Assembly (NCBI GenBank): GCA_000963575.1
Contig: CP011077.1
Location: forward strand, 248,001 to 312,000
Length of the DNA: 64,000 bases
Source of the DNA: Klebsiella michiganensis
GTDB lineage: Bacteria; Pseudomonadota; Gammaproteobacteria; Enterobacterales; Enterobacteriaceae
Direction of reading: 5' to 3'
Part shown: piece by piece, positions 25,632-34,823 of the stretch
How the letters are laid out: every line of letters begins with the position of its first letter
Numbering within the stretch: position 1 is the stretch's first letter
Notes under the pieces: generated by a model
Told to the model about the DNA's origin: nothing
Databases searched by the model: none
Seen by the model: the letters and a program-made list of their open reading frames with translations, nothing else
Position numbers and translations under genes: made by a program

Positions 25632-25691
25632 AATCGAACCAAGGACACGGGGATTTTCAATCCCCTGCTCTACCGACTGAGCTATCCGGGC
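25616..25691 (-). tRNA. pheU: tRNA-Phe (GAA)
   Basis: 76-nt tRNA on the minus strand. It begins GCCCGGATAGCTCAG, has the anticodon loop TTGAAAA with GAA, the T loop GGTTCGATTCC, and an encoded CCA. The acceptor stem GCCCGGA/TCCGGGC pairs fully. It is identical as far as I can tell to E. coli tRNA-Phe, and its place beside yjdC matches pheU, a known integration site for genomic islands. Confidence 0.97.
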
Positions 25692-25805
25692 AACGGGCCG
25701 CATTAAACCGTAAAGGCCGCCAGGCGTCAACGGCTTTGTCATAAAAATTACCTAAAACTATGCTGATTGCCTGCTTTTCAGTCAAAGGCAGCAAAAAGAC
25801 GTGCT

Positions 25806-26381
25806 TCAGGTTAATGCCCCGCCGGTACGGCACAGCGCAAAGCGCAGAATATCTTCCGCAAGGGTTCTGGCCGTGTCGATATCAGTCTGACTGCGCTTCA
25901 CCAATAGCTTGCTCAGGCAGCCTTCCAGCACCAGCTCCATTTGATGCGCGACCATTGTCGGGTCGTCCACTTCCATTTGCGTCAGCAGGTCGTGAGTGTA
26001 CTCCCAGGCCGCTTTTTTCTGCTGGTCCGCCAGTTGATGAATCGGGTGCGCGGCATCGGGGTAGAAGGTGCAGGCGGCAATAAACAGGCAGCCGGGATAG
26101 CGCTGGTTGCTCTCGCATTCGGTCAGGGCGTGGTAGCGCTTCAGCAGCTTCTGCTCCGGCGTCAGCTCTTCGTCCAGCATCAATTGGCGCCGCCAAACAT
26201 CCACCTGCGAGCTTAAGTAGCGCAGGGCGTCGTACAGCAGGGCTTCGCTGTCGGGCCAGAACTGGCGAACTTCAGCGAGGGGATAATCGGCTTCTTTCGC
26301 CACCATCTCCAGCGTCGTGCTGGCAATGCCTTCACGTTCAAGGACATGCAGGGCGTGCTCCAGAACTTCTTCGCGTTGCAT
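25806..26381 (-). CDS. yjdC: TetR-like transcriptional regulator YjdC
   Basis: 191 residues, the same length as E. coli YjdC. The N-terminal TetR HTH (TTLEMVAKEADYPLAEVRQF) is followed by a C-terminal helical domain with GCLFIAACTFYPD. It lies 39 bp downstream of dsbD on the same strand, as in E. coli, and probably shares its transcript. Its regulon is not well defined. Confidence 0.9.
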   Translation of the reverse strand: MQREEVLEHALHVLEREGIASTTLEMVAKEADYPLAEVRQFWPDSEALLYDALRYLSSQVDVWRRQLMLDEELTPEQKLLKRYHALTECESNQRYPGCLFIAACTFYPDAAHPIHQLADQQKKAAWEYTHDLLTQMEVDDPTMVAHQMELVLEGCLSKLLVKRSQTDIDTARTLAEDILRFALCRTGGALT

Positions 26382-26420
26382 GGGTTTCTCCTTACGTTTC
26401 CTAACGGATTTAAGTGTTGT

Positions 26421-28142
26421 TTACTGGCTACGATTGCGCAAATGCTCGCTGAACGCGGCGGCGGCCATAAAGCCCGTTACGCGGTCTGCCGGTTGTTCAA
26501 CGCCGTTAGCATCAAAGAATAAAATGGTTGGCAGACCGAGCACCTGTAAATGCTTCAACAGGGCCTTGTCGTCCGCATTGTTTGCCGTGACATCGGCCTG
26601 GAGTAAAACGGTGCCAGACAGCGCTTTTTGTACCTGCGGATCGCTAAAGGTGTATTTCTCAAACTCTTTACACGCCACGCACCAGTCGGCATACAAATCG
26701 AGCATCACCGGTTTGCCTTTTGCAGCGGCCAGCGCGGCATCGAGCTGCTTGACGTTGGTTATTTTGTTAAAGCTGAGGTGAGGGTGTGCCTGAGCGGATG
26801 TCGGAGAGCCAAAAGCCCAGTCCTGCAGCGGACGAGCGGCGACCAGCGCGGCACCCAGCAGGATAATTTGCAGCATGCGGAGCCAAGGTTTCTTTGCCCC
26901 AAGACTGGTGATAAATGCCCAGCCGAAGAAGGCTACGCCCAGCAGGCTCCACAGCCTCAGCCCCCAGGTGTCGCCCAGCACACGTTCGAGCAGGAAGACC
27001 GGCAGCGCCAGTATCACAAAGCCAAAGGCCGTTTTGATGCTTTCCATCCACGGCCCGCTTTTCGGCAGCAGGCGATTGCCGAAAACGGTGATCAGGATTA
27101 GCGGCAGGCCCATGCCCAGCGCGTAAAGGTAAAGCGTGCCGCCGCCGAGCAACATATTTCCACTCTGCGCGATATACAGCAGGATGGCGCTAAGCGGCGC
27201 GGTAGTGCACGGCGAGCAGATAAGCCCGGCCAGCGCGCCCATGGCAAATACGCCGCCCGCTGAGCCGCCCTGCTGGCGGTTGCTCATTAGCGTCAGGCGC
27301 GTTTGCAGCGATGATGGCAGCTGCAGCGTGAACAGGCCGAACATTGAGGCGGCAAGCAAGATAAAGAGCACCGACAGGCCAATCAGCACGTATGGATGCT
27401 GTAGCGCCGCCTGGAACTGGAGTCCGGCGGCGGCAACCACCAGGCCGAGTGCGGTGTAGGTCACCGCCATGCCCTGCACGTAAATAAAGGCCAGCAGCAG
27501 CGCTCGGGCGGTGGACAGGCGTTGTTTACCGCCCAGCACGATGCCGGAGATGAGCGGATACATCGGCAGCACGCAGGGGGTGAAGGCGATACCAATGCCG
27601 ATCAGGAAGGCCCATAGCGCGGAAAAGGGAAGCGACGCGGGGCTGGAGTGGTCTGTGCCCCTCTCCCCGGAAGGAGAGAGTGAGGAATCAACTGCAGAGT
27701 CGGATGGCGCCTGAGGGGCTACTGCACTCAACGGCACAACGCGTGTTTCCGGCGGATAGCAGAACCCAGCCTCGGCGCAGCCCTGATAGGTGACGCTGAT
27801 AGACGCGCCTTTGCTGGCGGCGTTTACCGTAATGGGCAGGTTTAGCCGCTGGGTGAAGATCTCGGTTTTGCCGTAGAACTCATCTTCGTGCCAGGTGCCC
27901 CTGGGAATCGCCAGGGGGGCAATGTCCGCGCTGGCGGGCACCACTTTTATCTGCTGGCGGTAAAGGTAATAGCCGGGTTTTATCTGCCAGCCGAGCGTCA
28001 GCTTGTGTTCCGCCTGCTGAAAATCAAAGGCAAAGGCCTGGTCTACCGGGACAAACTGCGTTTTATTCTGGGCGTCAAACAGCCCGGCAAAGGCCTGCGA
28101 ACTGCAAAGCAGCAGGACTAGCGTAATGATGCGTAAAGCCAT
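26421..28142 (-). CDS. dsbD: Thiol:disulfide interchange protein DsbD
   Basis: 573-residue inner-membrane reductase that passes electrons from cytoplasmic thioredoxin to periplasmic DsbC/DsbG and CcmG. In order: signal peptide, alpha domain with the CAEAGFC Cys pair, eight-helix beta domain with FTPCVLPMYP and ICSPCTTAPL, and a thioredoxin-like gamma domain with DWCVACKEFEKYTF. E. coli DsbD has 565 residues; the extra length lies in the alpha-beta linker, where a palindromic repeat has been translated (SLSPSGERG). Start overlaps cutA. Confidence 0.95.
   Translation of the reverse strand: MALRIITLVLLLCSSQAFAGLFDAQNKTQFVPVDQAFAFDFQQAEHKLTLGWQIKPGYYLYRQQIKVVPASADIAPLAIPRGTWHEDEFYGKTEIFTQRLNLPITVNAASKGASISVTYQGCAEAGFCYPPETRVVPLSAVAPQAPSDSAVDSSLSPSGERGTDHSSPASLPFSALWAFLIGIGIAFTPCVLPMYPLISGIVLGGKQRLSTARALLLAFIYVQGMAVTYTALGLVVAAAGLQFQAALQHPYVLIGLSVLFILLAASMFGLFTLQLPSSLQTRLTLMSNRQQGGSAGGVFAMGALAGLICSPCTTAPLSAILLYIAQSGNMLLGGGTLYLYALGMGLPLILITVFGNRLLPKSGPWMESIKTAFGFVILALPVFLLERVLGDTWGLRLWSLLGVAFFGWAFITSLGAKKPWLRMLQIILLGAALVAARPLQDWAFGSPTSAQAHPHLSFNKITNVKQLDAALAAAKGKPVMLDLYADWCVACKEFEKYTFSDPQVQKALSGTVLLQADVTANNADDKALLKHLQVLGLPTILFFDANGVEQPADRVTGFMAAAAFSEHLRNRSQ
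27658..27685. repeat. Palindromic repeat arms inside dsbD
   Basis: Plus-strand CCCCTCTCCCCGGAAGGAGA then GAGTGAGG: same design as the intergenic elements at 1772 and 34824. It stays in frame and encodes SLSPSGERG in the flexible linker of DsbD. Confidence 0.7.
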
Positions 28143-28441
28143 GAGAGATATTCACTGTTTCCGTGTGCAACTGGCAGAACCAGCAGTTCAGGCGTTTGAT
28201 AAGGGTGATGGGTCTTCAGGCAGGCAAGCAGGGCCTCCTGGTGCTCCACGTCGCTCTTGAGCAGCATTTGTACTTCGTACTCCTGCTCCAGTTTTCCCTC
28301 CCAGTAATAGAGCGAAGTCGCACCCGGCAGCAGCGTCACGCAGGAGGCAAGTTTTTCCGCCAGCGCTTTCGCGGCCAGATCCTGAGCGCTGGCTTCATCC
28401 GGGGCGGTACAGAGAACAACGACAGCCTGGGTCATCGACAT
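28118..28441 (-). CDS. cutA: Divalent cation tolerance protein CutA
   Basis: 107-residue trimeric CutA1 protein, ferredoxin-like fold, with VVVLCTAPDEASAQDLAAK, SLYYWEGKLEQEYEVQM and HPYQTPELLVLP. Linked to copper tolerance; its mechanism is unsettled. I chose the ATG at 28441, with GAGG six bases upstream, over the ATG at 28471 whose extra residues are not in E. coli CutA. It overlaps dsbD by 25 bp. Confidence 0.93.
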   Translation of the reverse strand: MSMTQAVVVLCTAPDEASAQDLAAKALAEKLASCVTLLPGATSLYYWEGKLEQEYEVQMLLKSDVEHQEALLACLKTHHPYQTPELLVLPVAHGNSEYLSWLYASLR

Positions 28442-28528
28442 CGCAAACCTCATTATGGGAGGAAACGGCATCGACTATAGCATGAGGAGGAGAAGACGGG
28501 CCGAATAACAACCCGTCTTTGAAGAGAT

Positions 28529-29830
28529 TTACAGCAGCACGCTGCCGAACACAAAGCCGAAGCAGACCGCCAGCACTACGCCCATTGTGCCGGGAATGAA
28601 GAACGGATGGTTGAAGACAAACTTGCCGATGCGCGTGGTGCCGGTATCGTCCATCTGCACCGCAGCGACCAGGGTCGGGTAGGTTGGCAGAATAAACAGG
28701 CCAGAGACTGCGGCGAAGGAAGCCACGGCGGTTAGCGGTGAGACGTTGAGCGCCAGAGCCATCGGCATCAGCGCTTTAGCCGTTGCGGCCTGAGAGTAAA
28801 GCAGCGCCGAGGCAAAGAAGAAAATCACCGCCAGCAGCCACGGATGGCCCTGAATCACGCTACCTGCGGTTTCTTTGATCCAGTCAATATTGGCGGAAAC
28901 GAAGGTATCGCCCAGCCATGCGACGCCCAGAATACAGATACAGGCGCTCATTCCGGCCTTGAAGGTACTGGAGCTAAGGATACTTTCGGTTTCCACACCG
29001 CAAATCACGGTGGTTAAGGTGGCGACCGACAGCATAATAATCAGGATCGCATTAGTGGTATTCATCAGCGGCGTAGCGACAAGGCCGAGACTTGGGCTGT
29101 TGATAATGGCGTAGATAACCACGCCAACCACGCCGAGCAGGAAGAGGTACACGGAAGTCTTCGCGCGAGGTTTAATCTCGATTTGCTTGTCGCCACGCAG
29201 CTCAATCAGGCCTTCTTCCAGGCGTTTGAGATAAACCGGATCGTTGGACAGCTTTGAGTCGAACAGGATGGAGACCAGGAACGACATCACCAGCACGGCC
29301 AGCAGCGTGGAGGGGATCACAACCGACAGCAACTGAATGTAGCTGATACCGTGGCCTTCCATCACCGATGACATGTAAACCACCGCGGCGGAAATTGGCG
29401 AAGCGGTAATGGCTATCTGAGCTGAAACCACCGCCGTCGAGAGTGGACGGCAGGGTTTGATACCTTGCTCCTTGGCCACTTCGGCAATCACCGGCAGTGT
29501 TGCCAGCGAGATGTTGCCGGTGCCGGCGAAAATGGTCAGAAACCAGGTCACCATTGGCGCAAGAATGGTGATGTATTTAGGGTTCTTGCGGAGCAGTTTC
29601 TCGGTTTGGTGAACGAGGTAATCGAGGCCTCCGGCGATTTGCATCGCTGAGATAGCCGCAATGACCGCCATAATGATGGAAATAACGTCGAAGGGAATAT
29701 TGCCGGGTTTGACGCCTATCGCCGCGAGAACCAAAACCCCCAGTCCACCTGCGTAGCCAATACCTATCCCGCCAAGCCTTGCCCCCAGAAATATCGCTGC
29801 TAACACGATGATGAGCTCGATGACTATCAT
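28529..29830 (-). CDS. dcuA: Anaerobic C4-dicarboxylate transporter DcuA
   Basis: 433 residues, the same length and near-identical in pattern to E. coli DcuA. An inner-membrane antiporter with about ten helices, it exchanges aspartate, fumarate or malate for succinate. Motifs include ARLGGIGIG, FAGTGNISLATLPVIAE and ASPISAAVVYMSS. It follows aspA on the same strand with a terminator between, as in E. coli, and supplies the aspartate-fumarate route to the frd enzyme encoded further right. Confidence 0.97.
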   Translation of the reverse strand: MIVIELIIVLAAIFLGARLGGIGIGYAGGLGVLVLAAIGVKPGNIPFDVISIIMAVIAAISAMQIAGGLDYLVHQTEKLLRKNPKYITILAPMVTWFLTIFAGTGNISLATLPVIAEVAKEQGIKPCRPLSTAVVSAQIAITASPISAAVVYMSSVMEGHGISYIQLLSVVIPSTLLAVLVMSFLVSILFDSKLSNDPVYLKRLEEGLIELRGDKQIEIKPRAKTSVYLFLLGVVGVVIYAIINSPSLGLVATPLMNTTNAILIIMLSVATLTTVICGVETESILSSSTFKAGMSACICILGVAWLGDTFVSANIDWIKETAGSVIQGHPWLLAVIFFFASALLYSQAATAKALMPMALALNVSPLTAVASFAAVSGLFILPTYPTLVAAVQMDDTGTTRIGKFVFNHPFFIPGTMGVVLAVCFGFVFGSVLL

Positions 29831-29897
29831 GGTCGCTTCCTTGATGTTTTAATGAGATGAAAATGAAATGTTGTGTTTTCGTATACCGTTAAAATGA

Positions 29898-29927
29898 AAA
29901 AGGCACGTCCGACTGGACGTGCCTTTT
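29898..29927 (-). terminator. aspA terminator
   Basis: Perfect 13-bp stem AAAAGGCACGTCC / GGACGTGCCTTTT with a 4-nt loop, 19 bp after the aspA stop. It separates aspA from dcuA; partial read-through would set their ratio. Confidence 0.9.
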
Positions 29928-29945
29928 GGCGTTTATGCTGATGAA

Positions 29946-31382
29946 TTATTGTTCGCTTTCATCGGTATAGCGCTTAGCTTTGTAGACCGGGTGCATCAGG
30001 TTGTGGACGGAGAAGATATCGTCCAGCTCGGCTTCGGTCAGCAGGCCGCGCTCCAGCACGACCTCGCGCACGCTCTTGCCGGTTTCCGCACAAATCTTGC
30101 CGACGATGTCGCCGTTGTGGTGACCAATGAACGGGTTCAGATAGGTCACGATGCCGATGGAGTTGTACACGTAGCTTTCACACACTTCTTTATTCGCGGT
30201 GATGCCGTTAATGCATTTTTCCAGCAGGTTGTAGCAGGCGTTGGTCAGGATATGGATTGATTCGAACATCGCCTGGCCAATGACCGGCTCCATCACGTTC
30301 AGCTGCAGCTGACCCGCTTCGGATGCCATGGTCACCGTGGTGTCGTTACCGATGACTTTGAAGCAAACCTGATTCACCACTTCCGGGACAACCGGGTTCA
30401 CTTTGGCCGGCATGATAGAAGAACCGGCCTGCAGCTCTGGCAGGTTGATTTCGTTCAGGCCAGCGCGCGGGCCGGAAGAGAGCAGGCGCAGGTCGTTACA
30501 AATCTTGGACATTTTCACGGCCAGGCGCTTCAGGGAGCTGTGCACCATTACGTATGCGCCGCAGTCAGAGGTCGCTTCAATCAGGTCTTCTGCCGGCACA
30601 CAGGCCAGGCCGCTGACTTCCGCCAGTTTCTGTACGGCCAACTGCTGGTAACCATCTGGCGTGTTGAGGCGGGTACCGATGGCGGTTGCGCCGAGGTTCA
30701 CTTCCAGCAGCAGTTCAGCGGTGCGCAGCAGGTTTTTGGTTTCTTCAGTGAGCAACACGTTGAACGCGTGGAATTCCTGGCCGAGGGTCATTGGGACCGC
30801 ATCCTGAAGCTGGGTACGGCCCATTTTCAGGATCTCAGAAAACTCAACCGCTTTACGCTGGAAGCCTTCGCCCAGTTGGTTGATAGCGTCGATCAGTTTC
30901 ACGATGGAGGCGTAAACCGCGATGCGGAAGCCAGTCGGATAAGCATCGTTGGTGGACTGGCATTTGTTGACGTGGTCGTTCGGGTTCAGGAACTGGTATT
31001 CACCTTTCTGGTGGCCCATCAGTTCCAGACCGATGTTGGCGAGGACTTCGTTGGTGTTCATGTTGACCGAAGTACCGGCGCCACCCTGGTAGACGTCTAC
31101 CGGGAACTGATCCATGCATTTGCCGTTGTTCAGGACTTCATCACAGGCCTGAATGATGGTGTTCGCGATGCTCTTAGGAATGGTTTGCAGTTCCTTGTTC
31201 GCCATTGCCGCCGCTTTTTTCACCATCACCATACCGCGTACAAATTCCGGTATGTCACTGATTTTACTGTTGCTAATGTAGAAGTTTTCAATCGCTCTCA
31301 GAGTATGAACGCCATAGTAGGCATCCGCTGGCACTTCCCTGGTACCCAACAAATCTTCTTCGATACGAATGTTATTTAACAT
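29946..31382 (-). CDS. aspA: Aspartate ammonia-lyase
   Basis: 478-residue aspartase, homotetramer of the fumarase/aspartase superfamily, converting L-aspartate to fumarate and ammonia. The signature GSSIMPAKVNPV holds the catalytic serine loop, and QMAGAGTSVNMN-like GGAGTSVNMNTNEV and STNDAYPTG are present. It feeds fumarate to fumarate reductase under anaerobic conditions and partners with DcuA downstream. Confidence 0.97.
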   Translation of the reverse strand: MLNNIRIEEDLLGTREVPADAYYGVHTLRAIENFYISNSKISDIPEFVRGMVMVKKAAAMANKELQTIPKSIANTIIQACDEVLNNGKCMDQFPVDVYQGGAGTSVNMNTNEVLANIGLELMGHQKGEYQFLNPNDHVNKCQSTNDAYPTGFRIAVYASIVKLIDAINQLGEGFQRKAVEFSEILKMGRTQLQDAVPMTLGQEFHAFNVLLTEETKNLLRTAELLLEVNLGATAIGTRLNTPDGYQQLAVQKLAEVSGLACVPAEDLIEATSDCGAYVMVHSSLKRLAVKMSKICNDLRLLSSGPRAGLNEINLPELQAGSSIMPAKVNPVVPEVVNQVCFKVIGNDTTVTMASEAGQLQLNVMEPVIGQAMFESIHILTNACYNLLEKCINGITANKEVCESYVYNSIGIVTYLNPFIGHHNGDIVGKICAETGKSVREVVLERGLLTEAELDDIFSVHNLMHPVYKAKRYTDESEQ

Positions 31383-31726
31383 GTGAACCTTCTTAGTAAA
31401 GCTGCAGATAAATGCACTGTTTTATTCACACACACGAAATGTGGTTGTGAGCTTAATAGGCCGACGATTATGTCCATATTCGACCGCGTTATCGTGATGA
31501 TATGCTGATGATAGCGAAAAGCAGTAACCTGGATCACTTATTAAAAGCCGCCATGCATAACAATTATTAATATGTGATATAGGTCAATAGTTGAAAATTT
31601 CCAGAAAAAATTCACGTAATAAACATTGATCTTTGTCTACGGCGTCGCCATCTCCCCCCTACGCGTAATTGCTAATCTATTTTTTGCGAGACCATTAACA
31701 GGCTCGCCCGATGACAGGAGCGTATA
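31383..31726. promoter_or_regulatory. aspA/fxsA divergent intergenic region
   Basis: 344 bp, AT-rich and gene-free. TGTGATATAGGTCAAT at 31573-31588 fits a CRP site (TGTGA-N6-TCA), about 190 bp upstream of aspA, in keeping with known CRP control of aspA. No clear -10/-35 pair was assigned. The fxsA ribosome site ACAGGAG lies at 31714-31720. Confidence 0.45.
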
Positions 31727-32203
31727 GTGCGCTGGATCCCGCTTATTGCCGTTTTCCTCTATGTTTACATCGAAATTTCGCTGTTCATACAGGTGGCACA
31801 CGTTCTGGGGGTCTTTATGACCCTGATTCTGGTCATTTTCACTTCGGTGATTGGCCTTTCTCTGGTGCGTAACCAGGGCTTTAAAAACTTGATGCTGATG
31901 CAGCAGAAGATGGCGACGGGCGAAAGCCCTGCGGCGGAGATGATCAAAAGCGTCTCGCTGATCATGGCCGGTATTTTGCTGCTGCTGCCGGGGTTCTTTA
32001 CCGACTTCCTCGGCCTGCTGCTGCTGTTGCCGCCGGTGCAAAAGCACCTGACGCTGAAGCTGATGCCGCATTTGCGCTTCTCCCGCATGCCGGGCGGCGG
32101 TTTTAGCGCCGGCAATGAAGGGGGCAATACATTCGACGGTGAGTTCCAGCGTAAAGACGACGCGCCAAAGCGCCTCGACGACCAGCACCGGGACGATCGT
32201 TAA
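31727..32203 (+). CDS. fxsA: Membrane protein FxsA
   Basis: 158-residue inner-membrane protein starting with GTG (ACAGGAG six bases upstream). Four hydrophobic segments occupy residues 1-115 (EISLFIQVAHVLG, LVRNQGF, LLPGFFTDFLGLLLLLPP) and the C-terminal tail is hydrophilic. Its overproduction relieves F-exclusion of phage T7 in E. coli. It lies between aspA and groES as in E. coli. Confidence 0.95.
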   Translation: MRWIPLIAVFLYVYIEISLFIQVAHVLGVFMTLILVIFTSVIGLSLVRNQGFKNLMLMQQKMATGESPAAEMIKSVSLIMAGILLLLPGFFTDFLGLLLLLPPVQKHLTLKLMPHLRFSRMPGGGFSAGNEGGNTFDGEFQRKDDAPKRLDDQHRDDR

Positions 32204-32228
32204 ATTTTAGTTTTTTTTGTTTTCCCCC

Positions 32229-32257
32229 CTTGAAGGGGGGAAAGCGCATCCCCATTA
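32229..32257 (+). promoter_or_regulatory. Heat-shock (sigma-32) promoter of groESL
   Basis: -35 CTTGAA at 32229-32234 and -10 CCCCATTA at 32250-32257, 15 bp apart, closely match the E. coli groE sigma-32 promoter. The -35 lies in an inverted repeat CCCCCC-TTGAA-GGGGGG that is also kept in E. coli in part. Confidence 0.9.
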
Positions 32258-32337
32258 ATCAGGTCACCAGCTGATTCCCCCTGTGGGACGGCGTTACCTA
32301 ACTATCTGATACTGACTTTCTCAAAGGAGAGCTATCA

Positions 32338-32631
32338 ATGAGCATTCGTCCATTACATGATCGTGTCATCGTCAAGCGTAAAGAAGTTGAGTCCAAATCT
32401 GCGGGCGGCATCGTTCTGACTGGCTCCGCAGCGGGCAAATCAACTCGTGGCGAGATCATCGCTGTCGGTAAAGGCCGCATCCTGGAAAACGGTAGCGTGC
32501 AGCCGCTGGACGTGAAAGTGGGTGACATCGTTATCTTCAACGATGGCTACGGCGTGAAGTCCGAGAAAATCGACAACGAAGAAGTGCTGATCATGTCCGA
32601 AAGCGACATCCTGGCAATTGTTGAAGCGTAA
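32338..32631 (+). CDS. groES: Co-chaperonin GroES
   Basis: 97-residue heptameric lid of the GroEL chamber. MSIRPLHDRVIVKR at the start, the mobile loop KSAGGIVLTGSAA at about 20-32 that contacts GroEL, and the roof hairpin are all present. AAAGGAG precedes the ATG. It forms one heat-shock operon with groEL, 40 bp downstream. Confidence 0.99.
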   Translation: MSIRPLHDRVIVKRKEVESKSAGGIVLTGSAAGKSTRGEIIAVGKGRILENGSVQPLDVKVGDIVIFNDGYGVKSEKIDNEEVLIMSESDILAIVEA

Positions 32632-32671
32632 TTTGACGCACGAACCTGAACGAATTTGAGGAACAGAAGAA

Positions 32672-34327
32672 ATGGCAGCTAAAGACGTAAAATTCGGTAA
32701 CGACGCTCGTGTAAAAATGCTGCGCGGCGTTAACGTACTGGCAGATGCAGTGAAAGTTACCCTCGGTCCTAAAGGCCGTAACGTGGTTCTGGATAAATCT
32801 TTCGGTGCACCGACCATCACCAAAGATGGTGTTTCCGTTGCGCGTGAAATCGAGCTGGAAGACAAGTTCGAAAACATGGGCGCACAGATGGTGAAAGAAG
32901 TTGCCTCTAAAGCGAACGACGCTGCAGGCGACGGTACCACCACCGCAACCGTTCTGGCTCAGGCTATCATCACCGAAGGCCTGAAAGCCGTTGCTGCTGG
33001 CATGAACCCAATGGACCTGAAACGCGGTATCGATAAAGCCGTTGTTGCCGCAGTTGAAGAGCTGAAAGCGCTGTCCGTGCCGTGCTCTGACTCTAAAGCG
33101 ATTGCTCAGGTTGGTACCATCTCCGCTAACTCCGACGAAACCGTAGGTAAACTGATCGCGGAAGCGATGGATAAAGTCGGTAAAGAAGGCGTTATCACCG
33201 TTGAAGACGGTACCGGTCTGGAAGACGAACTGGACGTGGTGGAAGGCATGCAGTTCGACCGCGGCTACCTGTCCCCATACTTCATCAACAAGCCAGAAAC
33301 TGGCGCTGTTGAGCTGGAAAGCCCGTTCATCCTGCTGGCTGACAAAAAAATCTCCAACATCCGCGAAATGCTGCCAGTGCTGGAAGCCGTTGCGAAAGCA
33401 GGCAAACCGCTGGTTATCATCGCTGAAGATGTTGAAGGCGAAGCGCTGGCTACCCTGGTGGTTAACACCATGCGTGGCATCGTCAAAGTGGCTGCGGTTA
33501 AGGCACCGGGCTTCGGCGACCGCCGTAAAGCTATGCTGCAGGACATCGCTACCCTGACCGGCGGTACCGTTATCTCTGAAGAGATCGGTATGGAGCTGGA
33601 AAAAGCGACCCTGGAAGACCTCGGCCAGGCTAAACGTGTTGTGATCAACAAAGACACCACCACCATCATCGATGGCGTGGGTGAAGAAGCCGCTATTCAG
33701 GGCCGCGTTGGTCAGATCCGTAAGCAGATCGAAGAAGCAACTTCTGACTACGACCGTGAAAAACTGCAGGAACGCGTAGCGAAACTGGCTGGCGGCGTAG
33801 CGGTAATCAAAGTCGGTGCAGCTACCGAAGTTGAAATGAAAGAGAAAAAAGCTCGCGTCGACGATGCCCTGCACGCTACCCGTGCTGCGGTGGAAGAAGG
33901 CGTGGTTGCCGGTGGTGGCGTAGCGCTGGTTCGCGTTGCTGCTAAACTGGCTGGCCTGACCGCTCAGAACGAAGACCAGAACGTAGGTATCAAAGTTGCG
34001 CTGCGCGCGATGGAAGCTCCTCTGCGTCAGATCGTTTCCAACGCCGGTGAAGAGCCATCCGTTGTCACCAACGCGGTGAAAGCGGGCGAAGGTAACTACG
34101 GTTACAACGCGGCGACTGAAGAATACGGCAACATGATCGACTTCGGTATCCTGGACCCAACCAAAGTAACCCGTTCTGCTCTGCAGTACGCGGCTTCCGT
34201 TGCGGGCCTGATGATCACTACCGAGTGCATGGTAACCGACCTGCCTAAAGGCGATGCACCTGACTTAGGCGCTGCTGGTGGTATGGGCGGCATGGGCGGC
34301 ATGGGTGGCATGGGCGGTATGATGTAA
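32672..34327 (+). CDS. groEL: Chaperonin GroEL
   Basis: 551-residue chaperonin subunit. The ATP-binding GDGTTTATVLAQ at 86-97, catalytic Asp in GGGVALVR-flanked equatorial domain, and the apical substrate-binding region are typical. The C-terminal tail holds five GGM repeats plus a final M, one GGM more than in E. coli (548 residues). Forms the double-ring folding machine with GroES. Confidence 0.99.
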   Translation: MAAKDVKFGNDARVKMLRGVNVLADAVKVTLGPKGRNVVLDKSFGAPTITKDGVSVAREIELEDKFENMGAQMVKEVASKANDAAGDGTTTATVLAQAIITEGLKAVAAGMNPMDLKRGIDKAVVAAVEELKALSVPCSDSKAIAQVGTISANSDETVGKLIAEAMDKVGKEGVITVEDGTGLEDELDVVEGMQFDRGYLSPYFINKPETGAVELESPFILLADKKISNIREMLPVLEAVAKAGKPLVIIAEDVEGEALATLVVNTMRGIVKVAAVKAPGFGDRRKAMLQDIATLTGGTVISEEIGMELEKATLEDLGQAKRVVINKDTTTIIDGVGEEAAIQGRVGQIRKQIEEATSDYDREKLQERVAKLAGGVAVIKVGAATEVEMKEKKARVDDALHATRAAVEEGVVAGGGVALVRVAAKLAGLTAQNEDQNVGIKVALRAMEAPLRQIVSNAGEEPSVVTNAVKAGEGNYGYNAATEEYGNMIDFGILDPTKVTRSALQYAASVAGLMITTECMVTDLPKGDAPDLGAAGGMGGMGGMGGMGGMM

Positions 34328-34352
34328 TTCGCCTTAGCACCTTGTGTTAAAG

Positions 34353-34387
34353 AAACCCTCAGTCAGAAATGTCTGGGGGTTTTTTCT
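34353..34387 (+). terminator. groESL terminator
   Basis: AACCCTCAG pairs with CTGGGGGTT around a 10-nt loop and is followed by TTTTTTCTTTT, 25 bp after the groEL stop. Confidence 0.9.
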
Positions 34388-34456
34388 TTTGTTCACAGTC
34401 TGGTATAAGTGCTTACCGGGCGATAACGGCTCAATACCTTGATTACGGGGAATAAC

Positions 34457-34810
34457 ATGCGCATGAAAGTCTCATCAGGAGTGGTTGTGGCAGCGCTGCT
34501 GCTGGCAGGATGTAGCACGGGCAATCAGCTTAGCTCCGGCGGCCAGAGCGTTCGTTTTGTAGAGGATAAACCGGGTAGTGAATGCCGTCTGTTAGGCACC
34601 GCCACCGGTGAACAGAGCAACTGGCTGTCTGGCCAGCACGGTGATGAGGGCGGCTCTATGCGCGGCGCGGCGAATGCACTGCGTAACAATGCGGCCGAAA
34701 TGGGCGGCAACGTGCTGTACGGCGTGAGCAGCCCAACCCAGACTCTGCTCTCGAGCTTTGCGCCAACGGCCAGCCAAATGACCGGTCAGGTTTATAAGTG
34801 CCCGAACTGA
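34457..34810 (+). CDS. yjeI: DUF4156 lipoprotein YjeI
   Basis: 117 residues, as in E. coli YjeI. A lipobox LLLAGC gives an N-terminal lipidated Cys near residue 19; the mature domain carries two further Cys (ECRLLG and VYKCPN) and GAANALRNNAAEMGGNVL, typical of DUF4156. I chose the ATG at 34457, preceded by GGGG. Envelope protein of unknown function, in its conserved place after groEL. Confidence 0.92.
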   Translation: MRMKVSSGVVVAALLLAGCSTGNQLSSGGQSVRFVEDKPGSECRLLGTATGEQSNWLSGQHGDEGGSMRGAANALRNNAAEMGGNVLYGVSSPTQTLLSSFAPTASQMTGQVYKCPN

Positions 34811-34823
34811 TCCAGTAAGTATT

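Noticed and set aside
32591..33874. 427-codon minus-strand open frame opposite groEL
   Set aside because: Antisense frame of a highly codon-biased gene; product is His/Phe-rich with no family resemblance.
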